From NCBI GenBank assembly GCA_945865295.1, contig CAMBDE010000007.1:1-49043 (forward strand): 49,043 bases of DNA, read 5' to 3'. Source of the stretch: Chitinophaga pinensis. Lineage in GTDB: Bacteria; Bacteroidota; Bacteroidia; Chitinophagales; Chitinophagaceae. The translations under genes were made by a program, and so were the position numbers. The notes beneath the pieces are model-generated. The model saw only the letters and a list, made by a program, of their open reading frames with translations, searched no databases and was not told the origin of the DNA. Below, piece by piece: positions 26,576 to 35,849 of the stretch; within the stretch, counting starts at the first letter, position 1, and each line of letters starts with the position of its first letter.

Positions 26576-27505
26576 TTATAAAGTCTTCAATACATCGTTC
26601 ATGCTTCTAACTGCATCTGCACTCTTATTGAATGCGGCTTGCTCATCTGCAGATAAATCCATCTCCACAATCTTTTCCCATCCATTCTTTCCAATCACAA
26701 CAGGTACACCTAAGCAGATATTTTTTTGACCATACTCGCCGTTTAAGCTTACGCAACAAGTGAATAATTTCTTTTCGTCACGTACAATGCTTTCTACCAA
26801 TGCGGCTCCTGCTGCACCTGGTGCATACCATGCCGAAGTGCCTAATAACTTAGTCAAAGTAGCACCACCCACCATCGTATCATTGATGATTTGTTCTTGA
26901 TGCGCTTCTGACAAGAATTTTGTTACTGGAATGCTATTCAAAGTTGCATGTTTGATTAAAGGGATCATAGTTGTATCTCCATGTCCACCTATTACAATGG
27001 CGTTTAAGTCAGAAGGGCTGCAGTTTAAATGTGCACTTAATTGGTATTTGAATCTAGCACTATCGAGTGCACCACCCATTCCAATGATTCTATTTTTTGG
27101 TAATCCTGTAGACTGCAATGCTAAATAAGTCATTGTATCCATTGGGTTACTAATAACAATTAAGATGGCATTTGGAGAATGCTTTAAAATATTTTCACAA
27201 ACACTTGTAACGATACCAGCATTGGTGCCAATTAATTCTTCTCTTGTCATGCCTGGTTTACGTGGTAAGCCAGAAGTAATTACAACCACATCTGAGTTGG
27301 CTGTTTTAGTGTAGTCATTGGTACTACCGATAATGCGTGTATCAAAACCGATTAATGCAGCAGTCTGCATCATGTCCTGTGCCTTGCCTTCTGCAAAGCC
27401 TTCTCTTATGTCTAATAAAACCAATTCAGAAGCCAATTCTTTACGTGCAATATTATCTGCACAAGTTGCTCCTACAGCGCCAGCGCCAACAACAGTAATT
27501 TTCAT
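26576..27505 (-). CDS. mdh: Malate dehydrogenase (NAD-dependent, LDH-like type)
   Basis: Interconverts malate and oxaloacetate in the citric acid cycle. The NAD-binding loop GAGAVGATCA starts at Gly7, and Asp32 (LLDIREG) marks NAD rather than NADP use. Substrate arginines are Arg82 (LPRKPGMTR), Arg88 and Arg151; Asn120 is in VISNPMD, and the catalytic His175 is in GGHGDTT. The pattern RKPGM..R is that of malate, not lactate, dehydrogenases. At 309 residues it has the usual length. It is last in a minus-strand run (47 bases after the thioredoxin-like gene) and stops at the palindromic terminator. Confidence 0.96.
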   Translation of the reverse strand: MKITVVGAGAVGATCADNIARKELASELVLLDIREGFAEGKAQDMMQTAALIGFDTRIIGSTNDYTKTANSDVVVITSGLPRKPGMTREELIGTNAGIVTSVCENILKHSPNAILIVISNPMDTMTYLALQSTGLPKNRIIGMGGALDSARFKYQLSAHLNCSPSDLNAIVIGGHGDTTMIPLIKHATLNSIPVTKFLSEAHQEQIINDTMVGGATLTKLLGTSAWYAPGAAGAALVESIVRDEKKLFTCCVSLNGEYGQKNICLGVPVVIGKNGWEKIVEMDLSADEQAAFNKSADAVRSMNDVLKTL

Positions 27506-27552
27506 ATCATTTAATTTTAAGTTTCAAATAAATTTAATCGGGATAAAGTTAG

Positions 27553-28065
27553 TTATTTGCCTCCTATTATTTTAAGTAATTCAGGTACTTTTACCCCTTG
27601 TTCAAATACTTTTAACAATTGACCTTTATCATACAATGCTACAAATGGGGTCATACGAGGTCTAAAGAATACCGGGATAGAAAATTCCGGATCCCTTCCT
27701 ACAATTACATTGGATTGCTTGTCCAAGCCATATTTAGTTGCGAAGGCTTTAATATCAGCCATTTCCTTATAACTATTCCAAATAAAGAAGACCGATTTGA
27801 ACTTGTCCGCATTCTTTGTCAACTCAGTTGCTTCATCTTGGCAATGAGAACAGTCTGGGCTAAATATAATGATACAAGTGTACTTGGTTTTTGGAATTTG
27901 AGTGTTATTAAACGTCTTACCAGTAGTCAAATTAAGGGTGAATTTTGGTAAGTTTTTGTCTTTCAAAAAAGGGGCATTGGGATCAATATTTTCTTGAGCA
28001 GACAAAGTCATTGTAGCAAATAAGCTTACAATGAATACAGATAACAGGGTAGTTACTTTTTTCAT
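27553..28065 (-). CDS. Periplasmic thioredoxin-fold protein (TlpA/AhpC-like)
   Basis: A 170-residue exported protein with signal peptide MKKVTTLLSVFIVSLFATMTLSAQ. The thioredoxin-like fold has the redox pair Cys72 and Cys75 in FSPDCSHCQDEA, followed by helix and strand positions expected of TlpA-type proteins. A cis-proline candidate is in RMTPFVALYDKG. The CSHC active site differs from the CPHC/CGPC of classic members. It probably reduces disulfides of periplasmic proteins. It lies 3 bases after the MlaF-like ATPase gene and so is translationally linked to it, though a functional link is not known. Confidence 0.88.
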   Translation of the reverse strand: MKKVTTLLSVFIVSLFATMTLSAQENIDPNAPFLKDKNLPKFTLNLTTGKTFNNTQIPKTKYTCIIIFSPDCSHCQDEATELTKNADKFKSVFFIWNSYKEMADIKAFATKYGLDKQSNVIVGRDPEFSIPVFFRPRMTPFVALYDKGQLLKVFEQGVKVPELLKIIGGK

Positions 28066-28068
28066 AAT

Positions 28069-28839
28069 TTATTTTTTTTGTGCCAACATGCGTATGGCTT
28101 TTGCGTCTTGTAAAAATCCAGAAGCGAAGATAAAATCATTCAATAATTTATTTTGACTAAATATGATATCTTGATTACTGCCTTCCCATTCTTTTTTTCC
28201 TTTATTTAAGTAGATGATATATTCCCCAATTTCCATTACACTATTCATGTCATGGGTAACAACCAGGGTGGTAATATTAAACTCCTTTGTCAATTCTTGA
28301 ATCAATTGATCTATAACAAGAGATGTTTGAGGATCTAAACCTGAATTTGGTTCGTCACAGAATAAATATTTTGGTTCTAATACCAGTGCTCGAGCTAGAC
28401 CCACACGCTTTTTCATTCCACCACTTATTTCCGAAGGGAATTTTTCATTGACTCCGGTTAAATGAACACGATCTAAGATTTGATCGACTTTCACTAATTT
28501 TTCAGCCTCCGTTAAATCACTAAACATATCTAAAGGAAATTTGACATTCTCTTGGACAGTCATAGAGTCAAATAAGGCATTGCCTTGGAATAACATACCA
28601 ATGCTATTTCTTAATGTCTTTTTTTCCTTTTTGGTTAGTATAGCAAAATCATCCTGATCAAACATAATTTTACCCTGATCTGCTTGTATTAAATCCACGA
28701 TACATTTTATTAAAACGGTTTTACCACTTCCGCTTGCGCCAATTATTAAATTGCAAATACCTGGTTTAAACTGCGCACTCACATCGTCGATAATCACTTT
28801 ATCGCCAAAGGCTTTGTAGATATGTTGAATTTCTATCAT
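28069..28839 (-). CDS. ABC transporter ATP-binding protein, MlaF-like
   Basis: The cytoplasmic ATPase of a probable phospholipid-trafficking ABC system. Walker A is GASGSGKT (residues 34-41), the signature is SEISGGMKKRVGLARAL, Walker B is YLFCDEPNSGLDP, and the switch histidine is in VVTHDMNS. The SGGMKKRVGLARA signature is the MlaF/Ttg2A form. Its expected permease partner, MlaE, is not adjacent but lies at 39426-40163 on the other strand. No MCE-domain (MlaD) gene is visible. The frame is open to 28878; ATG 28839 (MIEIQHIYKAF) is the family start and sits 4 bases after the lysA stop. Confidence 0.92.
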   Translation of the reverse strand: MIEIQHIYKAFGDKVIIDDVSAQFKPGICNLIIGASGSGKTVLIKCIVDLIQADQGKIMFDQDDFAILTKKEKKTLRNSIGMLFQGNALFDSMTVQENVKFPLDMFSDLTEAEKLVKVDQILDRVHLTGVNEKFPSEISGGMKKRVGLARALVLEPKYLFCDEPNSGLDPQTSLVIDQLIQELTKEFNITTLVVTHDMNSVMEIGEYIIYLNKGKKEWEGSNQDIIFSQNKLLNDFIFASGFLQDAKAIRMLAQKK

Positions 28840-28843
28840 TGGG

Positions 28844-30055
28844 TTATAAAGGTACTTGTAAAGATAATAGATCTTCAAATTGATCTGCCCTACTTATGAG
28901 TTTTACTACTCCTTTTTGATGTAAAACCTGTGCTGGTTTGAATCTTGCATTGTAATTACTGGCCATTTCATAACCATAAGCACCTGCGTTGTAAAAAACC
29001 AATAAATCACCTTCTGCTATCTCAGGAATGGCCCTGTCCCAAGCAAAAGTATCTGTTTCGCAAATATTACCTACAACGGCATATTGTTTCAGTGGATTAT
29101 TAGGACTAGTGATATTATCTATGTGATGGTATGCGTCATAAAACATCGGACGAATTAAATGATTTAGTCCTGTGTTCAAACCTGCAAAACTAATCTCTCC
29201 CGAAGTTTTTAAGACATTGACTTTGGCAATAAAAAATCCTGCTTCGCTGACCATATACTTACCTGGCTCAAACCATGCGGTAAATTGACGTCCGAATTTC
29301 TCTGATAGCTGCTTCATCACCTTATTTACCTCCACACCTAATTGGGCCATATCGGTACCTTGTTCACCCGGCGCATAAGGCACTTTAAATCCACCCCCAA
29401 AATCCAATACGTTTACCGTAGGAAAATGAGGAAGTAGGGTATCAAAAACGGCTGCAGATTTCATAAAAACCGCTACATCTTTTATTTCACTTCCAGTATG
29501 AATATGTAAAGTATGAATATGGATCTTGTATTTTTCTTGGATCAATTTTAATGCATCCAATTGGGTGAGTGGAATACCAAATTTGCTTTTAATGTGTCCG
29601 GTAGATATTTTTAAATTTCCTCCTGCCATGACATCCGGTCTAATACGCACCCCTATGGCTTTTGTCCCGCCAAATGCTTGACCAATTTTTTCTAAATTAG
29701 ATAAGCTGTCAATATTCAGGTTCACGCCTAATTCAACAGCAGTGCTTATTTCATCAAACCCAACACTATTGCTTGTGTATAAGATATTGTTTGGTAAAAA
29801 TCCTACATGCAAAGCCAATCTAACTTCATTGATTGAGCTACAATCAATATTGCAACCCATGTCCTTGATTACTTTTAAAATATGAATATTGGTTAAAGCC
29901 TTACATGCGTAAAAAAATTTTGTTTGAGTGGACTCAAACTGCGTGCATAAATCCTGGTATTGTTGTTCAATTTTTTCTGCATGGTACACATAGAGTGGTG
30001 TCCCAAATTTTTCTGCTGCAGCATTTAAAGTATTGTAAGAAAGACTTGCGTTCAT
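28844..30055 (-). CDS. lysA: Diaminopimelate decarboxylase
   Basis: The PLP enzyme that makes lysine from meso-diaminopimelate in the last step of lysine synthesis. The Schiff-base lysine is Lys52 in FFYACKALTN. The phosphate-binding glycine stretch is VLDFGGGFKVPY, and the second-subunit active-site motif is ICETDTFAWDR with the CxSxD-type Cys. NAGAYGYEMASNYN near residue 365 is the conserved C-terminal signature. The TIM-barrel plus beta-domain length (403 residues) is normal. A hairpin separates it from scpB upstream, so it may have its own promoter, although none was recognised in the 53-base gap. Confidence 0.95.
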   Translation of the reverse strand: MNASLSYNTLNAAAEKFGTPLYVYHAEKIEQQYQDLCTQFESTQTKFFYACKALTNIHILKVIKDMGCNIDCSSINEVRLALHVGFLPNNILYTSNSVGFDEISTAVELGVNLNIDSLSNLEKIGQAFGGTKAIGVRIRPDVMAGGNLKISTGHIKSKFGIPLTQLDALKLIQEKYKIHIHTLHIHTGSEIKDVAVFMKSAAVFDTLLPHFPTVNVLDFGGGFKVPYAPGEQGTDMAQLGVEVNKVMKQLSEKFGRQFTAWFEPGKYMVSEAGFFIAKVNVLKTSGEISFAGLNTGLNHLIRPMFYDAYHHIDNITSPNNPLKQYAVVGNICETDTFAWDRAIPEIAEGDLLVFYNAGAYGYEMASNYNARFKPAQVLHQKGVVKLISRADQFEDLLSLQVPL

Positions 30056-30061
30056 GCTATA

Positions 30062-30096
30062 AAGATACGGCCAGAACTAGGTTCTGGCCGTATCTT
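30062..30096 (-). terminator. Hairpin between scpB and lysA, likely terminator or attenuator
   Basis: A 16-base-pair perfect stem (AAGATACGGCCAGAAC, loop TAG, complement) directly upstream of lysA. The following T-tract is short (TCTTTATAG), so it may stop scpB transcripts only in part. It is strong enough to affect the lysA leader. Confidence 0.7.
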
Positions 30097-30108
30097 AGTT
30101 CAATATTT

Positions 30109-30798
30109 TTATGAAAAATCTCCAGTTTCTTCCTCAGTATTAGGAGACTCGGCTTGTTCGTTTTCTTCAGCTAAAGCTTCAGTTGTTTGCTCAAAAACGC
30201 TATTGTCTGTAAAGTCTTCTGGCTTAATCACAGTCGCTTCTACAATTTGTTCTGCCAATACTTCTTTAATCTTTGGTAAATCTTCTGTCGAGTTGATGCC
30301 AAAATAGTCCATAAAGTTTCTAGAAGTAGAATAGATCAATGGCTTGCCCGGAAGCATTTCATTACGACCACTAATCACAATCAATTCCTTTTCTAACAAT
30401 TTCTGCATCGAATAGTCGCTGTTCACACCTCTAATGGCTTCCACTTCACCCTTTGTAATAGGTTGCTTGTAAGCAATGATGGCTAAAGATTCCAATGCAG
30501 CGTTGGATAAACGCTTCAAAAACTTGTCACCGTTCAATTGTGCAATAGTAGAGTGGAAAGTAGGCTTGGTTAAAAACTGCCATCCACCACCGCTTTGCTT
30601 TAATTCAAAAGGATAGTATTCGGTACTGTATTTTTCTTGGATACCTTCTAACGCAGCTTCAACCTGCTCTAGCGAAATACGCTCTTCTAAGAATCCAAAA
30701 GCAGTATTGATTAATTCGGTGATATCATTTGCATTCAATGCTTTATCACTTGCAAAAACCAAGGCTTCGATATGCGGAATGATTTGACTTATTTCCAT
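30109..30798 (-). CDS. scpB: SMC-Scp complex subunit ScpB
   Basis: The winged-helix kleisin-associated subunit of the bacterial condensin complex (SMC-ScpA-ScpB), needed for chromosome segregation. The core runs from about residue 5 (IIPHIEALVFASDKALNANDI) through ESLAIIAYKQPITKGEVEAIRGV and ELIVISGRNEMLPGKPLIYSTS, all ScpB hallmarks. An acidic, Glu-rich C-terminal tail follows from about residue 190 and is likely disordered. It begins 11 bases after the atpG stop, an unexpected neighbour; scpA is not next to it. Confidence 0.94.
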   Translation of the reverse strand: MEISQIIPHIEALVFASDKALNANDITELINTAFGFLEERISLEQVEAALEGIQEKYSTEYYPFELKQSGGGWQFLTKPTFHSTIAQLNGDKFLKRLSNAALESLAIIAYKQPITKGEVEAIRGVNSDYSMQKLLEKELIVISGRNEMLPGKPLIYSTSRNFMDYFGINSTEDLPKIKEVLAEQIVEATVIKPEDFTDNSVFEQTTEALAEENEQAESPNTEEETGDFS

Positions 30799-30809
30799 AA
30801 TACTTTTGC

Positions 30810-31679
30810 TTATCCGTTTAATGCAGCTGCACCACTTACGATCTCTGTTAATTCAGTCGTAATGGCCGCTTGTCTTGCACGGTTATAAGATATTTTCAAT
30901 GATTTCAACAATTCGTTGGCGTTTTCACTTGCTTTATCCATCGCCGTCATTCTAGCGCCATGCTCACTTGCATTGGCATCTAAAACAGCTTTGAATAATT
31001 GGGTGTTCAATATTTTAGGCATCAATTCTGCCACTAAAGCTTCCTTTTGTGGTTCAAAAATGAAATCTGTTTTTTTAGCATTTGCTTTCTTTTCCATTTT
31101 TGGAATAGGTAAGAAAGGTTCTGATTTAAATTCTTGTGTTGCTGCGTTTTTAAATTCGCTATACACAATCTCAATGGCGTCAAACTCTTTATTTTCAAAG
31201 GCTTTCATGGCAGCTTTCGCAGCAGCTTGAACAGTCTCGAATTTTAAATTTAAAAAGATATCTTTAAAATCTGCATTCGTATTAAATCCTAATTTACTTA
31301 AACTCTCGTATCCTTTTTTACCAATGTTCCAGATGGTTATATTTTGTGTTGGATATTTTTCTGCGATGGTTGCGCGGGTCATTTTTACCAAGTTGGCATT
31401 GTATCCACCACAAAGTCCACGATCAGAAGTTACGACAATAAATAACACATTGTTCACGGTACGTTGATCTGCTAGGGCCAAATTCATATCTCCCTCTAAG
31501 CTACTAATGATATTGCTTAGCATATCTTGTAACTTGCGAGCGTAAGGTCTCATTTGGGTAATGGCATCTTGTGCACGACGTAATTTGGCAGCACTCACCA
31601 TTTTCATTGCTTTGGTGATTTGCTGTGTACTTTGGGTACTTTTAATCCTACTTCTAACTTCCTTTAATTGTCCAGCCAT
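30810..31679 (-). CDS. atpG: ATP synthase F1 gamma subunit
   Basis: The rotating central stalk of F1Fo ATP synthase. The N-terminal helix MAGQLKEVRSRIKSTQSTQQITKAMKMVSAAKL is the family hallmark (split here: SRIKSTQSTQQITKAM). SDRGLCGGYNANLVK and the C-terminal ARMTAMDKASENANELL followed by NRARQAAITTELTEIVSGAAAL complete it. At 289 residues it is full length. No atpH, atpF or atpA precedes it; it is the first gene of this minus-strand run, divergent from secA. Its start is 22 bases from a TACCTTTG promoter-like box. Confidence 0.96.
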   Translation of the reverse strand: MAGQLKEVRSRIKSTQSTQQITKAMKMVSAAKLRRAQDAITQMRPYARKLQDMLSNIISSLEGDMNLALADQRTVNNVLFIVVTSDRGLCGGYNANLVKMTRATIAEKYPTQNITIWNIGKKGYESLSKLGFNTNADFKDIFLNLKFETVQAAAKAAMKAFENKEFDAIEIVYSEFKNAATQEFKSEPFLPIPKMEKKANAKKTDFIFEPQKEALVAELMPKILNTQLFKAVLDANASEHGARMTAMDKASENANELLKSLKISYNRARQAAITTELTEIVSGAAALNG

Positions 31680-31700
31680 AGTGCTTGTTTATTAGGCGAG

Positions 31701-31708
31701 CAAAGGTA
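31701..31708 (-). promoter_or_regulatory. Putative -7 box (TACCTTTG) for atpG-scpB
   Basis: An exact TAnnTTTG match on the minus strand, 22 bases before the atpG ATG. A TTTG element 24 bases upstream (31733-31736) could serve as -33. It lies in the 173-base divergent region shared with secA. Confidence 0.5.
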
Positions 31709-31799
31709 TCATTTTTTAGCCAATTTCCCCCTCAAACCGCCTATAACTTAATTTTTTGATCCAACCTGCCTTAAAATCATCAATTCCACCCCAATTACT

Positions 31800-31807
31800 T
31801 ATCTTTG
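31800..31807 (+). promoter_or_regulatory. Putative -7 box (TATCTTTG) for the secA operon
   Basis: Exact TAnnTTTG match 46 bases before the secA ATG. The leader between them carries a small palindrome (CCTTG at 31813-31817, CAAGG at 31823-31827). No TTG -33 element lies at good spacing. Confidence 0.42.
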
Positions 31808-31852
31808 AAGCCCCTTGATTAACAAGGACAAACACCCAATTTTAGCGAGAAT

Positions 31853-34800
31853 ATGTTGCAAATTATCAATAAACTATTTGGCGGATCTAAAAGTGAGAAA
31901 GACGTCAAGAAAATACAGTATTTGGTTCCAGTGATCAATGGCCATTTTGAGGCGTATAAAACCCTTAGTCATGACCAATTGAGGAACAAAACGGAGGAGT
32001 TTAAATTCCGTATTAAAACACATCTTGAGTCCATTGACCAAGTGATTGCAGAGGCTCAAAATAATGCCGAGGCTTTAGATATTGCCGATTTATTAGGCAA
32101 AGACGCCATTTACCAAGAGATTGACAAATTAAAAAAAGACCGTGACCAGGCTCTAGAGGAGGTCTTGTGGACGATTTTACCCGAAGCATTTGCAGTGGTG
32201 AAAGAAGCAGCTCGACGTTTTACAGAAAATGAATCTTTAACTGCAACAGCGACCGATATGGATCGTGACTTGTCTGTTAAAAAAGAATATGTCACCATCC
32301 AGGGGGATCAATCTGTTTTCCAATCTACATGGAAAGCTGCAGGCACACCAGTGAGATGGAATATGGTGCATTATGATGTGCAGTTGATTGGTGGTATCGT
32401 TTTACACCAAGGAAAAATTGCAGAGATGTCTACTGGAGAAGGAAAGACATTGGTGTCTACGCTGCCAGCTTATTTAAATGCTTTAGCAGAGGAAGGGGTG
32501 CATATTGTAACAGTCAATGATTACTTAGCAAAAAGAGATAGTGAGTGGAATGGAACCATCTTTGAGTGGTTGGGTATTACGGTAGATTGTATTGATAAGC
32601 ATCAACCTAATTCTGAGGACAGAAGAAACGCCTACAGAGCAGGGATCACTTATGGTACCAATAACGAATTTGGATTTGATTATTTAAGAGACAATATGGT
32701 GCATACACCAAACGAAATGGTGCAACGTAAGCATCATTATGCGATGGTGGATGAGGTGGATAGTGTATTGATTGATGATGCGCGTACGCCTTTAATTATT
32801 TCTGGTCCAATTGGACATCAAACTGGGGAACAACAATACTTCCAATTAAAACCAAGGATTGAACAATTGGTGGATGTACAGAAGAAAGTGGCGAATCAAT
32901 TTTTAATTGAGGCAAAAAAGAAAATCAGCGAAGGCAATGACGATCCTAAGGATGGCGGATTGGCCCTATACCGTGCTTTCAGGGCTTTGCCTAAAAATGG
33001 CGCTTTGATTAAATATTTAAGTGAGCCTGGTATTCGTGTTAAACTACAAAAGGCCGAGAATTATTATTTAGCCGATCAGCAAAGAGAAATGCCCATTGTA
33101 GATGAGGCTTTGTATTTCCATATCGAAGAAAAAAATAATTCAGTTGAATTAACAGATAAAGGTTTAGGATTAATCACTGGCGCCGGAGAAGATTCAAATT
33201 TCTTTTTATTACCTGATATCAGTGTGGCATTGAATGCAATTGATGTGGATGTAAATATTCCTGCCCAGCAGAAGATGCAACAAAAAGAAGTCATCATTTC
33301 TGATTACAGTATTAAAGCGGATCGAATTCATACAGTGAATCAATTGTTGAAGTCCTACACTTTATTTGATATAGATATTGAGTATGTGGTGATGGATGGT
33401 CAAGTGAAGATTGTGGATGAGCAAACTGGTCGTATCATGGAAGGTCGTCGTTATTCTGATGGCTTGCACCAAGCGATTGAGGCCAAAGAAAATGTGAAGA
33501 TTGAAGCTGCAACACAAACTTATGCAACCATCACATTGCAAAACTTTTTTAGAATGTACCACAAGCTAGGTGGTATGACAGGTACTGCAGAAACAGAAGC
33601 ATCTGAATTCTGGAGTATTTATAAATTAGATGTGGTCTCTATCCCTACCAATATTCCTGCAGTACGTATAGATGAGCAAGATTTAGTTTTCAAAACCAAG
33701 CGTGAAAAATTTGGTGCGGTGATTGAATCTATCGAAGCATTGCGTGCAGACGGCAGACCGGTACTAGTGGGTACCACATCAGTAGAAGTGAGTGAATTAT
33801 TAAGTAGAATGTTGCGTCAAAAAAATATTCCACACAATGTGTTGAACGCAAAACAACATGCTAGAGAAGCACAAGTGGTTGCCGAAGCAGGTTTGACTGG
33901 CGCTGTTACGATAGCCACCAATATGGCGGGTCGTGGAACGGATATTAAATTAAGCCCCGAAGTAAAAGCAGTAGGTGGTTTGGCAATATTAGGTACAGAG
34001 CGTCATGACTCTCGTCGTGTTGACAGACAGTTAAGAGGTCGTGCCGGTAGACAAGGTGATCCGGGTTCTTCTCAGTTCTTTGTTTCTTTAGAAGACGATT
34101 TAATGCGCATGTTCGGAAGTGAGCGTATTGCTAAAGTGATGGACTTTGCAGGATATAAAGAAGGCGAAGTGATTCAACATAGTATGATTACCAAGTCAAT
34201 TGAACGTGCTCAGAAAAAAGTGGAAGAAAATAATTTTGGTGTAAGAAAGCGTTTGTTGGAATATGATGATGTGATGAATAAACAAAGAACGGTGATTTAT
34301 AAAAAAAGAAACCATGCTTTGTTTGGTGAACGTTTGGCATTAGACCTAGACAACGCGTTTTATCAAGTGATTGAAAATTTAAGTTTCACGCACAAAACCA
34401 CCAATGATTTTGACGCCTTGAAATTAGCCTTGATTGTACAAGTTGGATTAGACACCAAAATCACTAAGGAAGAATTTGCTGCACAAAAAGAAAATGACTT
34501 GGCTGAATCATTGTATCAAGAAGCGATTGCGCATTATGAGTATAAGAAAAAAGATATGATGCAAAATAGCATCCCTGTCTTTAAGAATATCAGAACCCAG
34601 GAAGGAAAGCATATTGAAAACGTGATTGTACCTGTGAGTGATGGTAAAACAGTCTTCAATGTACTGGTGAATCTTGATAAAAATTTAGATACCAAGGGCG
34701 CTTCCTTAGCGACTGAATTTGAGAAGTCCATTTCGTTGAGTTTGATTGATGATGCATGGAAAGAGCATTTACGCGCGATGGATGATTTAAAACAATCAGT

Positions 34801-35155
34801 TCAAACAGCGACTTACGAACAAAAAGATCCATTGGTGATTTATAAAATGGAAGCATTTGAATTGTTCAGAAAAATGGATATTGCGATCAACTATAAAATG
34901 GTTCAATTTTTATGTCATGCGCATATTCCTATCGAAGCGAATGAGGTAAAAGAAGGACGTCAACAAAAAACAGATTTGAGTAAGTTGAGTGCCAATAGAA
35001 CAGAAAATGGTACGCCAACAGAGAATGAATACCATGATAAATCTACTCCTAAACAAGCGCCTGTTACAGTGGGTCCAAAAATTGGACGCAATGATCCTTG
35101 TCCTTGTGGTAGTGGAAAAAAATACAAAGCATGTCACGGTAAAGACATTGCTTAA
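31853..35155 (+). CDS. secA: Preprotein translocase ATPase SecA
   Basis: The motor that pushes unfolded exported proteins through SecYEG. Walker A is EMSTGEGKT (Gly195 to Thr199), Walker B is DEVDSVLIDDARTPLIISG (Asp300 onward), and MAGRGTDIKL and QLRGRAGRQGDPGSSQFFVSLEDDLM are SecA signatures of the second ATPase domain. A C-terminal zinc site binds SecB and ribosome: Cys1083, Cys1085, Cys1094 and His1095 in CPCGSGKKYKACH. At 1100 residues it is about 200 longer than E. coli SecA. The extra sequence includes Lys/Glu-rich segments in the preprotein cross-linking region (about residues 330-490), as in other Bacteroidota. It heads a run with deoC 10 bases downstream. Confidence 0.97.
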   Translation: MLQIINKLFGGSKSEKDVKKIQYLVPVINGHFEAYKTLSHDQLRNKTEEFKFRIKTHLESIDQVIAEAQNNAEALDIADLLGKDAIYQEIDKLKKDRDQALEEVLWTILPEAFAVVKEAARRFTENESLTATATDMDRDLSVKKEYVTIQGDQSVFQSTWKAAGTPVRWNMVHYDVQLIGGIVLHQGKIAEMSTGEGKTLVSTLPAYLNALAEEGVHIVTVNDYLAKRDSEWNGTIFEWLGITVDCIDKHQPNSEDRRNAYRAGITYGTNNEFGFDYLRDNMVHTPNEMVQRKHHYAMVDEVDSVLIDDARTPLIISGPIGHQTGEQQYFQLKPRIEQLVDVQKKVANQFLIEAKKKISEGNDDPKDGGLALYRAFRALPKNGALIKYLSEPGIRVKLQKAENYYLADQQREMPIVDEALYFHIEEKNNSVELTDKGLGLITGAGEDSNFFLLPDISVALNAIDVDVNIPAQQKMQQKEVIISDYSIKADRIHTVNQLLKSYTLFDIDIEYVVMDGQVKIVDEQTGRIMEGRRYSDGLHQAIEAKENVKIEAATQTYATITLQNFFRMYHKLGGMTGTAETEASEFWSIYKLDVVSIPTNIPAVRIDEQDLVFKTKREKFGAVIESIEALRADGRPVLVGTTSVEVSELLSRMLRQKNIPHNVLNAKQHAREAQVVAEAGLTGAVTIATNMAGRGTDIKLSPEVKAVGGLAILGTERHDSRRVDRQLRGRAGRQGDPGSSQFFVSLEDDLMRMFGSERIAKVMDFAGYKEGEVIQHSMITKSIERAQKKVEENNFGVRKRLLEYDDVMNKQRTVIYKKRNHALFGERLALDLDNAFYQVIENLSFTHKTTNDFDALKLALIVQVGLDTKITKEEFAAQKENDLAESLYQEAIAHYEYKKKDMMQNSIPVFKNIRTQEGKHIENVIVPVSDGKTVFNVLVNLDKNLDTKGASLATEFEKSISLSLIDDAWKEHLRAMDDLKQSVQTATYEQKDPLVIYKMEAFELFRKMDIAINYKMVQFLCHAHIPIEANEVKEGRQQKTDLSKLSANRTENGTPTENEYHDKSTPKQAPVTVGPKIGRNDPCPCGSGKKYKACHGKDIA

Positions 35156-35165
35156 AAATTAATTT

Positions 35166-35846
35166 ATGCTGCCAGTCAATCAATACATCGATCACACAAT
35201 ACTAAAACCAACCTGTTTGGTGGCAGATATTCATAAGGTTTGTGATGAAGCAAAAATGTATGCCTTTGCTGCAGTATGTGTGCCTCCTAATTTTGTAAAA
35301 CTGGCAAAAACACTCACTGCAGGAACGGATGTGAAAGTAGCCACAGTGATTGGTTTCCCGTTTGGTTATAGTGCCACAGAGGCTAAGATTGCAGAAATTA
35401 TTTTAGCCATGGTGGATGGCGCAGATGAGTTGGATGTGGTGGCCAATATTTCGGCCATCAAAAACGGAGACTGGATGGCCATTGCCGACGAGATTAACCA
35501 TATCATGCCGGTGATTCGTTCTAAGGGGAAGATTGTAAAAATCATTATTGAATCGGGTGTCTTAACAGACGACGAGATGATGAAATGTTGCGATATTTAT
35601 GGCATAGCAGGAATTGATTATCTAAAGACATCCACAGGCTATGCAGAAAAAGGGGCAAGTGTAGAAGCTGTAAAATTGTTCAGAAAATATTTACCTGAAC
35701 ATATTCAAATTAAAGCGTCAGGAGGTATTAGAGATTACGCCACTACAAAATCAATGATTGATGCAGGCGCCACAAGAATAGGATGTAGTGCAGGAGTTGC
35801 GATTGTTACTGGAGCACAAATTGATCAAACAAAAAGTAATTATTAA
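35166..35846 (+). CDS. deoC: Deoxyribose-phosphate aldolase
   Basis: Cleaves 2-deoxyribose 5-phosphate to glyceraldehyde 3-phosphate and acetaldehyde in nucleoside breakdown. The Schiff-base lysine is Lys154 in DYLKTSTGY, the assisting lysine is Lys183 in IKASGGIRD, and Asp90 is in ADELDVV. IDHTILKP near the start is a family motif. At 226 residues it has normal length. It lies 10 bases after secA and 3 bases before the M20 gene, so all three are probably co-transcribed, a housekeeping coincidence rather than a pathway. Confidence 0.95.
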   Translation: MLPVNQYIDHTILKPTCLVADIHKVCDEAKMYAFAAVCVPPNFVKLAKTLTAGTDVKVATVIGFPFGYSATEAKIAEIILAMVDGADELDVVANISAIKNGDWMAIADEINHIMPVIRSKGKIVKIIIESGVLTDDEMMKCCDIYGIAGIDYLKTSTGYAEKGASVEAVKLFRKYLPEHIQIKASGGIRDYATTKSMIDAGATRIGCSAGVAIVTGAQIDQTKSNY

Positions 35847-35849
35847 GCT

